Below are positions 55,683 through 64,000 of a DNA stretch of 64,000 bases, in pieces. The notes beneath the pieces were generated by a model. That model was not told the origin of the DNA. It did not search any database and was given only the letters and a program-made list of their open reading frames with translations. The stretch is taken from the NCBI RefSeq assembly GCF_040581415.1, contig NZ_CP114014.1:1364001-1428000 (forward strand), written 5' to 3'. The position numbers and the translations under genes were made by a program. The DNA is from Paraconexibacter sp040581415. GTDB taxonomy: Bacteria; Actinomycetota; Thermoleophilia; Solirubrobacterales; Solirubrobacteraceae. Every line of letters starts with the position of its first letter. The first letter of the stretch is position 1.

Positions 55683-58600
55683 ATGCTGCTCCCTTCGGTC
55701 GTGTCGCTCGATGACAAGTACCTGCTGGAGGACGGCCGGATCTTCCTCAGCGGTATCCAGGCGCTCGTGCGCGTGCCGATGGACCAGCATCGCGCCGACC
55801 AGCGCGCCGGACTGCGCACGGGGACGTTCATCTCGGGCTACCAGGGCTCCCCGCTCGGGGTCTTCGACAAGGAGCTCCAGCGCGCGAGCCGCCTCTGCGC
55901 GGACCACGACATCCACCTGCAGCCCGGCGTCAACGAGGAGCTCGGCGCCACGTCGGTCTGGGGCAGCCAGCTCGCGCCGACGCTGCCGGGCGCCCAGCGC
56001 GACGGCGTGGTCGGCCTCTGGTACGGCAAGAACCCGGGCCTGGACCGCGCGGCGGACGCGATCCGCCACGCGAACTTCTGCGGGACCGCCCACCACGGCG
56101 GGGCCGTCGCCATCGTCGGGGACGACCCGTCCTGCAAGTCCTCGACGCTGCCCAGCGCGGCGGAGGCGACCCTGGCTTCGCTCTACCTGCCCACGCTGTG
56201 GCCCGGGACCGTGCAGGAGGTCCTGGACCTCGGCCGGCACGCGATCGCGCTGTCGCGGGCGAGTGGCCTGTGGTCGGCGCTGAAGATCGTCACGAACGTC
56301 GCGGACGCGGCAGGGACCGCGACGGTCGGTGCCGAACGTGTCGTCCCCGTCATGCCCGAGCTGCTGGTCGCCGGCCGCGCGTACGTCCATCGGCCGAACC
56401 CGACGATGCTCGCCCCCGACTCGCTCATCAGCGAGCGTGGGCTGTTCGAGGTCCGGCTGCCGCTCGCCCGGATGTACGCTCGCGCGAACGGCCTGAACCG
56501 GATGACCGTCGACGGCGGCGGGAGCGCGCGGCTCGGCCTCGTCGCCGCCGGCAAGACCTACCGCGACCTGGTCCAGGCGCTGCAGGACCTCGGCCTGGAT
56601 CTGGGGCGCCTCCGGGCCGCCGGGGTGCGGGTGATGCAGGTCCAGATGCCGTGGCCGCTGGACCGCGATGACGTGCGCGAGTTCGCCGCCGGCCTGGAGG
56701 AGATCGTCGTCGTCGAGGACAAGCTGCCGTTCCTGGAGACCCAGTTCCGCGACCTGCTCTACGGGACCACCGACGCGCCGCGGGTCCTGGGCAAGCGCGA
56801 CGAGCAGGACCGGCCGCTGCTGCCCGTTGAGGGCGAGCTGGACGCCGACCTGATCGCGCGCGCCGTCGCGCGGCGGCTGCAGGCCGCCGGCATCGACCTG
56901 GAGTCCGTCACCGCCCGCGTCCGCGAGCTCGAGCAGATCGGGCGCGCGAAGCTCGTCCCGCTGCCGGTCGTCCGCACGCCGTTCTTCTGCTCGGGCTGCC
57001 CGCACAACTCCTCGACGGTCGCCGCGGACGACGCCCTGGTCGGCGCCGGCATCGGCTGCCACACGATGGTCCTCCTGAACCCGGAGGGGCGCGGAACGCT
57101 GACCGGCATCACGCAGATGGGCGGCGAGGGCGCGCAGTGGATCGGCATGGCCCCGTTCGTCGAGGGCGAGCACTTCATCCAGAACCTGGGCGACGGGACG
57201 TTCCACCACTCGGGCTCGCTGGCGATCCGGGCGGCCTGCGCCGCAGGGGTCAACGTCACCTACAAGCTGTTCGCCAACGGCTCGGTGGCGATGACGGGCT
57301 CGCAGTCGATCGTCGGCGGCATGACGGTGCCGGAGCTGACGCGCTGGCTCGTGCTCGAGGGCGTGAAGCAGGTGGTCGTCACGACCGAGGACCTCAGCCG
57401 CTACGACGGCGTCGCCCTCGACGCCCACGCCACGGTCCGCCCGCGCGAGGACATGCTCGCCGTGCAGGAGGAGCTGTCCCGGGTGCAGGGCGTCACCGTC
57501 CTCATCCACGATCAGCAGTGCGCCGCCGAGCGCCGCCGCCTGCGCAAGCGCGGCAAGGTCCCCGAGGCGACCGAGCGCGTCGTCATCAACGAGCGCGTGT
57601 GCGAGGGCTGCGGCGACTGCGGGAAGAAGTCCTCGTGCCTGAGCGTGCTGCCGGTCGACACCGAGTTCGGCCGCAAGACACGGATCCACCAGGCGTCGTG
57701 CAACAGCGACTTCTCCTGCCTGGAGGGGGACTGCCCGTCGTTCCTGACGGTGGTCCCGGCGGCGAAGCCCGCAGGCCCCGAGGCGACACCGCCCGCGGTC
57801 CCTTTCCCGCCGGTCGCCCTGCCCGACCCGGTGCTCGCGACCGACGCCCAGACGACGATCCGCATGATCGGCATCGGCGGGACGGGCGTCGTCACGGTCA
57901 GCCAGATCCTCGCGATGGCCGCGCACCTGCAGGACGGCTACTCGTGGTCGCTCGACCAGACGGGCCTCTCGCAGAAGGGTGGGCCGGTGATCAGCGACAT
58001 CCGCCTCTCGCAGGACCCGATCACGGGGTCGAACAAAGCGTCCGCCGGACGGGTCGACGTCTACCTCGGCTTCGATCTCCTCGGCGCCGCGAACCCGAAG
58101 AACCTGCAGATGTCCGCCGCGGAGCGGACGCTCGCGGTCGTGTCGACGAGCGCCGTGCCGACCGGCCGCATGGTCGTCGACCCGTCCGTCCGCTTCCCGG
58201 AGCTCGACGGACCGGTCACGGCGATCACGGGACGCACGCGCGGCGCGGTGTTCCTCGACGCGCAGGCGCTGTCCGAGCGGCTCTTCGCCGACCACCTGCC
58301 GGCGAACTTCATCGTCCTCGGCGCGGCGCTGCAGCAGGGTGCCCTGCCCGTCGGCCTCGACGCCCTCGAGGCGGCCGTCCGGCTCAACGGCGCGGGCGTC
58401 GAGAAGAACCTCGCCGCGCTTGCGTGGGGGCGGGCCTGCGTGGCCGCGCCCGATGCGGTGGCGGCACTGGACGTGCCGGTCGCCGGGCACGAGGGCGACC
58501 CGGCGCTGCCCGCACCCTCTGCCGCCGCGTGCGCGATCGCGGCGACGGTGGCGGCCGTGCCGGGCAGCCCGCTCGAGGCCGTCGTCCGCCGGCGGGCCGA

Positions 58601-59249
58601 CGAGCTGATCGCCTACCAGTCACCGGCCTACGCGCGCCGCTACGCGCGGACGCTCGCCACGGTCGTCGCCGCCGAGCGCGCCGCCTGCGGGGACGACGGC
58701 GTCGTGAGCAACGCCGTGGCCCGGCAGCTGTTCAAGCTGCTGGCGTACAAGGACGAGTACGAGGTCGCGCGGCTGCACCTGGACCCGGTCGAGCGCGATC
58801 GGGTGACGCGCGAGTACGGGGCCGGGGCGAAGGTCCAGTACCACCTGCACCCGCCGCTGCTGCGGGCCCTCGGGATGGAGCGCAAGCTGCGCCTGGGGCG
58901 CTGGTTCGACGGCGGCTTCAAGACGCTGAAGGCGATGAAGCACCTGCGCGGGACGCCGGCCGACCCGTTCGGCCGCGCGGAGGTCCGGGTCGTCGAGCGT
59001 GCGCTGATCGGCGAGTACGAGGCGGTCGTGCGGCGTGCGCTGAGCGCGCTGACGCCGGCCACCCGCACGCTGGTCGCCGAGCTGGCCGACAGCCCCGACC
59101 TGATCCGCGGCTACGAGGACATCAAGCTCGCGTCCGTCGTCCGCTGGCGGGCCGCAGTGACCGACATGCAGGCGCGCCTCCACGGGACGGCGGGCGACAG
59201 CGAGCTCGTCGTCGTCCAGGCGCCGGCCCCGTTCACGCCGATGCGCTGA
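55683..59249 (+). CDS. Indolepyruvate ferredoxin oxidoreductase, fused subunits
   Basis: 1188 residues. Order: pyruvate-ferredoxin-oxidoreductase-type N-domain (~15-400; ISGYQGSPLGVFD), TPP-binding domain (~430-600; FCSGCPHNSST, GDGTFHHSGSLAIRAACAAG), 4Fe-4S motif C640xxC643xxC646 with C651, and a gamma-type domain (~720-920; MIGIGGTGVVTVSQIL, QTGLSQKGGPVISDIRL), then a C-terminal extension. Oxidatively decarboxylates aryl or branched 2-oxoacids to acyl-CoA using ferredoxin. Single-chain fusion of iorA/iorB-like parts is known in aerobic bacteria. Confidence 0.93.
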   Translation: MLLPSVVSLDDKYLLEDGRIFLSGIQALVRVPMDQHRADQRAGLRTGTFISGYQGSPLGVFDKELQRASRLCADHDIHLQPGVNEELGATSVWGSQLAPTLPGAQRDGVVGLWYGKNPGLDRAADAIRHANFCGTAHHGGAVAIVGDDPSCKSSTLPSAAEATLASLYLPTLWPGTVQEVLDLGRHAIALSRASGLWSALKIVTNVADAAGTATVGAERVVPVMPELLVAGRAYVHRPNPTMLAPDSLISERGLFEVRLPLARMYARANGLNRMTVDGGGSARLGLVAAGKTYRDLVQALQDLGLDLGRLRAAGVRVMQVQMPWPLDRDDVREFAAGLEEIVVVEDKLPFLETQFRDLLYGTTDAPRVLGKRDEQDRPLLPVEGELDADLIARAVARRLQAAGIDLESVTARVRELEQIGRAKLVPLPVVRTPFFCSGCPHNSSTVAADDALVGAGIGCHTMVLLNPEGRGTLTGITQMGGEGAQWIGMAPFVEGEHFIQNLGDGTFHHSGSLAIRAACAAGVNVTYKLFANGSVAMTGSQSIVGGMTVPELTRWLVLEGVKQVVVTTEDLSRYDGVALDAHATVRPREDMLAVQEELSRVQGVTVLIHDQQCAAERRRLRKRGKVPEATERVVINERVCEGCGDCGKKSSCLSVLPVDTEFGRKTRIHQASCNSDFSCLEGDCPSFLTVVPAAKPAGPEATPPAVPFPPVALPDPVLATDAQTTIRMIGIGGTGVVTVSQILAMAAHLQDGYSWSLDQTGLSQKGGPVISDIRLSQDPITGSNKASAGRVDVYLGFDLLGAANPKNLQMSAAERTLAVVSTSAVPTGRMVVDPSVRFPELDGPVTAITGRTRGAVFLDAQALSERLFADHLPANFIVLGAALQQGALPVGLDALEAAVRLNGAGVEKNLAALAWGRACVAAPDAVAALDVPVAGHEGDPALPAPSAAACAIAATVAAVPGSPLEAVVRRRADELIAYQSPAYARRYARTLATVVAAERAACGDDGVVSNAVARQLFKLLAYKDEYEVARLHLDPVERDRVTREYGAGAKVQYHLHPPLLRALGMERKLRLGRWFDGGFKTLKAMKHLRGTPADPFGRAEVRVVERALIGEYEAVVRRALSALTPATRTLVAELADSPDLIRGYEDIKLASVVRWRAAVTDMQARLHGTAGDSELVVVQAPAPFTPMR

Positions 59250-59330
59250 TGTCAACCGACAGCCGGTCCACCCACCGGGCCGCCCGCGTCCCGGTCGCCC
59301 CGGTGGGCCCCGGTACGCTCGGCGACGACC

Positions 59331-60140
59331 ATGAGCAAGACGCCGAAGAAGCCGAAGAAGCGCCCGAAGCTCGACCGCGAGACGTTCGACGCCGAGCTCC
59401 GCCGCCTCCAGGTGGAGCTCGTCCTGCTGCAGGAGTACGTCAAGGCGAAGGGCCTGAAGGTCGTCGTCGTATTCGAGGGCCGGGACGCCGCGGGCAAGGG
59501 CGGGGTCATCAAGCGCATCGCGGAGCGCACGAGCCCGCGGGCGGTGCGGGTCGTCGCGCTCGCGACGCCGACCGAGCGCGAGCAGACGCAGTGGTACTTC
59601 CAGCGCTACGCCGCGCATCTGCCGGCCGCCGGTGAGATCGTCCTGTTCGACCGCTCCTGGTACAACCGCGCCGGCGTCGAGAAGGTCATGGGGTTCTGCA
59701 CCGACGAGGAGTACTCGGAGTTCATGCGCTCGTGCCCCGAGTTCGAGCGGATGCTCGTGCGGTCCGGGATCCTGCTCGTCAAGTACTGGTTCAGCGTCAG
59801 CGACGAGGAGCAGGAGAAGCGCTTCCGGGCCCGCGTCGACGACCCGATGCGGCGCTGGAAGCTCAGCCCGATGGACCTCGAGTCGCGCGAGCGCTGGGTG
59901 GAGTACTCCCGCGCGAAGGACGACATGTTCCGCCACACCGACATCGAGCAGGCGCCGTGGTACGTCGTGGCCGCCGACGACAAGCGCCGCGCGCGCCTGA
60001 ACTGCATCAGCCACCTGCTCTCGATGGTCGAGTACGAGGACGTGACGCCGCCGCCGCTCGAGCTGCCGCCGCGGCAGCCGGACACGGACTACGTCCGACC
60101 ACCGCTGGCCGACCAGACGTTCGTCCCGGAGCTGTACTGA
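59331..60140 (+). CDS. ppk2: Polyphosphate kinase 2
   Basis: 269 residues. Lys-rich start (KTPKKPKKRPK), Walker A GRDAAGKGG (50-58), lid/Walker B VLFDRSWYNR with Asp107, and the PPK2 segment WYVVAADDKRRARLNCISHLL. It transfers phosphate between polyphosphate and nucleotides; the subclass (ADP or AMP as acceptor) is not certain. It stands alone between the oxidoreductase and ppc. Confidence 0.94.
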   Translation: MSKTPKKPKKRPKLDRETFDAELRRLQVELVLLQEYVKAKGLKVVVVFEGRDAAGKGGVIKRIAERTSPRAVRVVALATPTEREQTQWYFQRYAAHLPAAGEIVLFDRSWYNRAGVEKVMGFCTDEEYSEFMRSCPEFERMLVRSGILLVKYWFSVSDEEQEKRFRARVDDPMRRWKLSPMDLESRERWVEYSRAKDDMFRHTDIEQAPWYVVAADDKRRARLNCISHLLSMVEYEDVTPPPLELPPRQPDTDYVRPPLADQTFVPELY

Positions 60141-60165
60141 GCGTGGGACGTCCGGAGCCCGGCGC

Positions 60166-62889
60166 ATGACGCGCTCGTTCGCCGCCGACGAGGAGCTGCT
60201 GCGGTCGGTCCTCGAGGAGGTCGTGCGGGACGCCGAGGGCGCCGACGGGCTCGCGCTGCACCGGCGGGCGGTCACGCTCGGCGAGCAGCTGCGGGCCGGG
60301 GACGCGGCCGCGGCCGACGCCCTGGCCGCCCTCGTCCGCGACCTCCGGGTGGACGAGCTGCAGGTGCTCGTGCGCTCGCTCACGCGGTGGTTCCAGCTCG
60401 TGAACCTCGCGGAGGACAACGAGCGCGTGCGGCGCCTGCGGGTCCGCGAGCTCGCGGAGGCGCCCGCACCGCGCCGCGGGTCGCTGCGGGACGCCGTCAC
60501 CCGGCTCGCGGCGGACGGGGTGGACCCGGCGGCGCTCGACCGGCTGCTGGCCCGTGCGCAGGTGTCGCTCGTGATGACCGCGCACCCGACCGAGGCGCGG
60601 CGGCGCACCACGCTCGACAAGCTCACGCGGGTCTTCGCGCTGCTGCGGGGCCTGGACGAGCGCCGGCCGACCGCCGAGTCCGAGGCCGTCGCGGCCGCGG
60701 GGCTGGCGTCGGCCGTCCAGGAGCTGTGGGGCTCGGACGAGATCCGGGCCGTGTCGCCGACGGTCCTCGACGAGGTCCGCACGGGGCTCGTGTACGCGAC
60801 CTCGTCGCTGGCGACGGTCGTCCCGCAGCTGTACCGCGAGCTGGAGGCCGCCGTCGCCGAGGCCTACCCGGGCCGCGAGGTCACCGTCCCGCCGCTGCTG
60901 CGGTTCGGCTCGTGGATGGGCGGCGACCGGGACGGCAACCCGTACGTCACGCCGCAGGTGACCGTCGAGACCCTGCGCACCCTCCGCGAGACGTGCCTGC
61001 GGTTCCTCTACGACCGTGTCGCCGATCTGGCGGCCCGCGTCTCGCTGAGCGCCCGGCTGGTCGGCGACCCGCCGTTGCTGGCGCCAATCCTCGCCGACGC
61101 CGCGCAGCGCTTCCCCGACCTCACGCAGATCGTCGACGCGCGCAACCCGGAGGAGCCTTACCGGCGGGTGTTCTCGGTGATCGCCCGCCGCGTGCGGGCA
61201 ACGCTCGAGGGCGACGCCGAGGGCTACGACGGTCCCGAGGGGCTGCTGGCCGACCTGCGCGTCTGTCAGGCGGCCCTGCGCGCCGGCCACGGGCGCTACG
61301 TGGCGGCGGGCGAGCTGCAGGACGTCATCCGCCAGGTCGAGGTCTTCGGCTTCCACTTCACGCGCCTGGACATCCGCGAGCACGCCGGCGTCCATCGCCA
61401 CGCGGTCGCCGAGATCCTGGCGGAGCTCGGGCTCGAGCCCGACTACGCGGGCCTCCCCGAGGACGAGCGCGTCGCGGTCCTCGTCCGCGAGATCGAGACG
61501 CGCCGCCCGCTGATCCCGGCGGACATCGGCGGCTTCTCGCCCTCCACCCAGGAGACGGTGCAGACCTTCCGCATGCTGCACGAGGCGCGGACCGGCGAGC
61601 ACGCCGACGCGCTGCTCTCGTACATCGTGTCGGGAACGGAGGCGCCGTCGGACCTGCTGGAGGTCCTGCTGCTGATGAAGGAGTGCCGGCTGTCGAAGGC
61701 CGGTGGCGAGGGCGCGCTGCTGCGCGTCGTCCCCCTGTTCGAGGCCGGCGAGACGCTGGCGGCGGGCGCCGAGACGATGCGCACGCTGGTCGAGCTGCCG
61801 TGCTACCGGCAGGCACTGGAGGCGCGCGGCGACGAGCAGGAGATCATGGTCGGCTACTCGGACTCGAACAAGGACGTCGGCTACGTCGCGTCCGGGTGGG
61901 AGGTCTACCGCGCGCAGCTGCGCATCGTCGACGTCCTGCGCGAGCACGGACTGCGCTGGACGTTCTTCCACGGTCGCGGCGGTGCGGTGGGACGCGGCGG
62001 CGGACCGAGCAACGTCGCGATCCTCGCGCAGCCGCCGGGGACGGTCGGCGGCCGGCTCAAGGTCACCGAGCAGGGGGAGGTGCTGTCCGACAAGTACTCG
62101 GTCCCGGAGATCGCGCACCGCGAGCTCGAGCTGACGGTCGCAGCGGCGCTTCTGCGAGGCGCCGGGCCCGGGGACGCGCAACTGTCGCCCGGCCAGCGCG
62201 ATCGCTTCGAGCCGGTGCTGGCCGCGATGGCGGAGCGGTCCTCCAGGGCCTACCGTGCGCTGGTCTACGAGGACCCCGGCTTCGTCGCGTTCTTCCATGC
62301 CGTGACGCCGGTCGACGAGATCTCGCGGCTGCGCCTCGGGTCGCGCCCGGCCAAGCGGAAGCAGACCGATCGCATCGAGGACTTCCGGGCGATCCCGTGG
62401 GTCTTCAGCTGGACGCAGGCCCGGATCGTGCTGCCGGCGTGGTTCGGCCTCGGCACCGCGCTGCGGGCGGCCCGCGAGTCGGCCGGCCTCGACGTGCTGC
62501 AGGAGATGGACGCGGGCTGGCCGTTCTTCGCGGCGCTGCTCTCGAACGCCGAGATGGCGTGCGCGAAGGCGGACATGGAGATCGCCCGCCGGTACGCGGC
62601 GCTGTGCGAGGACGACGCGCTCCGGGAGCGGATCTGGGGCCAGCTGGAGGCGGAGTTCGTGCTGACGTGCCGCGAGCTGCTGGCCGTCACCGGCGGGACG
62701 GCGCTGCTGGACCGCGAGCCCGTCCTGCAGCGCTCGATCGCGCGCCGCAACCCGTCCGTCGACCCGCTGTCGTTCGTCCAGCTCGAGGTCCTGCGGCGGC
62801 TGCGGGCGGGGGACGGGGGCGAGGAGCTCGCGCGCGCGTCGTTCCTGGTGATCAACGGCATCGCGGGCGGGCTGCGCAACACCGGCTGA
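60166..62889 (+). CDS. ppc: Phosphoenolpyruvate carboxylase
   Basis: 907 residues. Catalytic His140 in VMTAHPTEARRRT, GSWMGGDRDGNPYVTP, FHGRGGAVGRGGGPSN (active-site loop), and the invariant C-terminal RNTG. Fixes bicarbonate onto PEP to make oxaloacetate for anaplerosis. Starts 25 bases after ppk2 and may be co-transcribed. Confidence 0.96.
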   Translation: MTRSFAADEELLRSVLEEVVRDAEGADGLALHRRAVTLGEQLRAGDAAAADALAALVRDLRVDELQVLVRSLTRWFQLVNLAEDNERVRRLRVRELAEAPAPRRGSLRDAVTRLAADGVDPAALDRLLARAQVSLVMTAHPTEARRRTTLDKLTRVFALLRGLDERRPTAESEAVAAAGLASAVQELWGSDEIRAVSPTVLDEVRTGLVYATSSLATVVPQLYRELEAAVAEAYPGREVTVPPLLRFGSWMGGDRDGNPYVTPQVTVETLRTLRETCLRFLYDRVADLAARVSLSARLVGDPPLLAPILADAAQRFPDLTQIVDARNPEEPYRRVFSVIARRVRATLEGDAEGYDGPEGLLADLRVCQAALRAGHGRYVAAGELQDVIRQVEVFGFHFTRLDIREHAGVHRHAVAEILAELGLEPDYAGLPEDERVAVLVREIETRRPLIPADIGGFSPSTQETVQTFRMLHEARTGEHADALLSYIVSGTEAPSDLLEVLLLMKECRLSKAGGEGALLRVVPLFEAGETLAAGAETMRTLVELPCYRQALEARGDEQEIMVGYSDSNKDVGYVASGWEVYRAQLRIVDVLREHGLRWTFFHGRGGAVGRGGGPSNVAILAQPPGTVGGRLKVTEQGEVLSDKYSVPEIAHRELELTVAAALLRGAGPGDAQLSPGQRDRFEPVLAAMAERSSRAYRALVYEDPGFVAFFHAVTPVDEISRLRLGSRPAKRKQTDRIEDFRAIPWVFSWTQARIVLPAWFGLGTALRAARESAGLDVLQEMDAGWPFFAALLSNAEMACAKADMEIARRYAALCEDDALRERIWGQLEAEFVLTCRELLAVTGGTALLDREPVLQRSIARRNPSVDPLSFVQLEVLRRLRAGDGGEELARASFLVINGIAGGLRNTG

Positions 62890-62911
62890 CCGCCCGTCTC
62901 GTCGTGGGGGC

Positions 62912-62931
62912 AGATGAAAGAACCGTCATCT
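62912..62931. promoter_or_regulatory. Inverted repeat upstream of the secreted protein-kinase pair
   Basis: AGATGA-N8-TCATCT lies 43 bases before ATG 62975. Spacing resembles response-regulator half-sites; the operon it precedes encodes a sensor kinase, so autoregulation is possible. Confidence 0.35.
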
Positions 62932-62974
62932 CCGCTTCACGCGGGGGCCATGCGGGCAGGGGATCGTGACGGCC

Positions 62975-63520
62975 ATGCTGCCCCGGATCGTCCTCGCCCT
63001 CGCCGCCGCCGCCGCCCTGCTCCTGGGGGTCGCGGGTGCGCGCGCCTTCGTCGGGGGGGACGAGGGCGCCGCCGCGCCGGCCCCGATCGAGCTGTCCGGC
63101 GCGACGACGGGGGCCGGCTCCGCGACCACCACCGGGACGACGGGGACGACGAGCACGGAGGGGGCCACCACCGGCGAGCGGACGACGAGCACCGCGGCGC
63201 GAACAGGGACGGGGTCCACGTTCGCGCCGCCGCCGACCCGGACGCGGGATGACTCCGGCCGTGACGACCGCGACTCCGGCGACTCGGACGACTTCGACGA
63301 CGCCCCGCCGGCGCGGTCCTCGTCGGCTCCGGACGCCGACGACGATGACGGCGATGACGACTCGGGCCGCTCGTCGGGGTCCGGCGGGTCGTCGGGGTCG
63401 GATGGGTCGTCGTCGGGCTCCGGGTCGAGTGGCTCGGGATCGGGCGGCTCTGGCTCCGGGTCCGGGTCGTCCGGCGGCTCCGGCGGGAGCGACGACTCGG
63501 GCGGCGGCGATGACGATTGA
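62975..63520 (+). CDS. Exported low-complexity Ser/Gly/Asp-rich protein
   Basis: 181 residues from ATG 62975 (GTG 62966 also possible). N-terminal signal or anchor segment (VLALAAAAALLLGVAGARAF), then Thr/Gly-rich, Asp/Arg/Ser-rich (DDDDGDDD) and finally Ser-Gly repeat regions. No fold expected; acidic and probably extracytoplasmic. Its stop overlaps the start of the downstream kinase (TTGA), so the two are translationally coupled and could act as a pair (inference). Confidence 0.6.
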   Translation: MLPRIVLALAAAAALLLGVAGARAFVGGDEGAAAPAPIELSGATTGAGSATTTGTTGTTSTEGATTGERTTSTAARTGTGSTFAPPPTRTRDDSGRDDRDSGDSDDFDDAPPARSSSAPDADDDDGDDDSGRSSGSGGSSGSDGSSSGSGSSGSGSGGSGSGSGSSGGSGGSDDSGGGDDD

Positions 63521-64000
63521 CGGCTGACGGCCTGCGGCGGCGCTGGGGCAGCACCCGGGCGCGGATCCTGTCCGCGTTCGTCGTCCTGCTGGCCGCATCG
63601 ACGGTCGCGACCACCCTCGGCCAGCGTCAGCTGCTGCTCGATCGGGCCGTCGACCGCGTCGACCGGCAGCTCGTGCAGGAGGCCGAGGAGTTCCGCCGCA
63701 TCTCGGCACTGACGCGTGACCCGCAGACGAACCGCCCGCTGCCGCGGACGCCCGACGTGCGGTCGCTGCTCGACGCGTTCCTCGCGCGCAACGTGCCCGT
63801 CGAGGGCGAGGCGTTCTACACGTTCGTCGGCGGCCGCAACGGCGCGGCGTCGGCCGGCGAGGGCATCACGGCCGCGGTGACCCGTGCCGTCCTGCCGCTC
63901 GCGGGGGTGGGAGAGAGCCGCCTGGGTGAGCTCGACGTCCCGGGCGGTAGCCGCACGCGGTACACGCTCGTTCCGGTGACGCGCGCCGGGCGGACGCTCG
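63517..64000 (+). CDS. Membrane sensor protein, probable histidine kinase (5' part)
   Basis: 161 codons from TTG 63517 to the window edge. The reading frame gives a basic start (GLRRRWGSTRAR), a membrane span (ILSAFVVLLAASTVATTLG), then an extracytoplasmic region beginning RQLLLDRAVDRVDRQLVQEAEEFRRI. This N-terminus is typical of classical sensor histidine kinases in this lineage, but HAMP, HisKA and HATPase parts are beyond the window, so the call is provisional. Cut off by the end of the sequence. Confidence 0.65.
   Translation, partial: MTADGLRRRWGSTRARILSAFVVLLAASTVATTLGQRQLLLDRAVDRVDRQLVQEAEEFRRISALTRDPQTNRPLPRTPDVRSLLDAFLARNVPVEGEAFYTFVGGRNGAASAGEGITAAVTRAVLPLAGVGESRLGELDVPGGSRTRYTLVPVTRAGRTL

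Noticed and set aside
54849..58490. A 1213-codon minus-strand frame over the GntR and ferredoxin oxidoreductase genes
   Set aside because: Antisense shadow: no recognisable motif, and both plus-strand genes have complete domain sets.

Overview
The window is GC-rich (roughly 70%), densely coded DNA from an actinomycete-type bacterium. The order of the ribosomal-protein block, the many GTG/TTG starts, start codons placed 6-8 bases after a TAnnnT box (leaderless mRNAs), a DUF222-HNH nuclease, an F420-type nitroreductase-like protein and long Ala/Pro/Arg-rich protein tails all fit Actinomycetota. The overall gene mix makes me think of class Thermoleophilia (Solirubrobacterales, Patulibacter/Conexibacter-like), but that placement is inference.

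Region 1 (1-13147) is the 3' part of the S10-spc-alpha ribosomal block: end of rpsC, then rplP-rpmC-rpsQ-rplN-rplX-rplE-rpsN-rpsH-rplF-rplR-rpsE-rpmD-rplO-secY-adk-map, a 167-base gap without infA, then rpmJ-rpsM-rpsK-rpsD-rpoA-rplQ, a secreted protein and truA. Several proteins carry lineage-specific tails (Gly-rich S3 end, about 95-residue N-terminal extension of S17, Ala/Glu-rich S5 tail). Four GC hairpins without U-tracts punctuate the block.

Region 2 (13148-31542) is mixed housekeeping and accessory DNA: a tandem-repeat gap carrying a 14-bp palindrome (GATTCCGCGGAATC) found four times in the window; amidase and divergent TetR regulator; a DUF222-HNH nuclease whose promoter carries a perfect SOS-box match; surE and ligA; a secreted fibronectin-like protein with a PBP4-type carboxypeptidase; a patatin; an aminotransferase; an acyl-CoA synthetase; a Nif3-like protein; an ECF sigma factor fused to a zinc-finger/membrane anchor; and tRNA-Pro(CGG) with a strong terminator.

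Region 3 (31654-41013) holds an 1822-residue soluble hybrid histidine kinase built on a tandem poly-HAMP array, followed by a REC-PAS-PP2C-HATPase protein, and divergently the pseudouridine salvage pair psuG-psuK.

Region 4 (41074-50631) contains a nitroreductase-like protein and a five-gene Nit1C-type nitrilase island (MSMEG_0572/0568/0567/nitrilase/0570::0569), the set linked to nitrile/cyanide nitrogen use. Two members are fused and the AIR-synthase-like member is missing. A NarL-type response regulator is divergent from it across an 11-bp inverted repeat. Next come an AbiEi/DUF559-type gene flanked by copies of its own first codons, plsC, and a PAS-HisKA_3 sensor kinase that may pair with the regulator.

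Region 5 (50674-64000) has an Abi-alpha/DUF4393-like protein, a DUF445 membrane protein, a phytoene-desaturase-like FAD enzyme, a FadR-type regulator beside a fused indolepyruvate ferredoxin oxidoreductase, ppk2, ppc, and a secreted low-complexity protein translationally coupled to a sensor kinase cut by the window end. No rRNA, CRISPR array, intact insertion sequence or prophage was seen. No gene-free stretch exceeds 300 bases.
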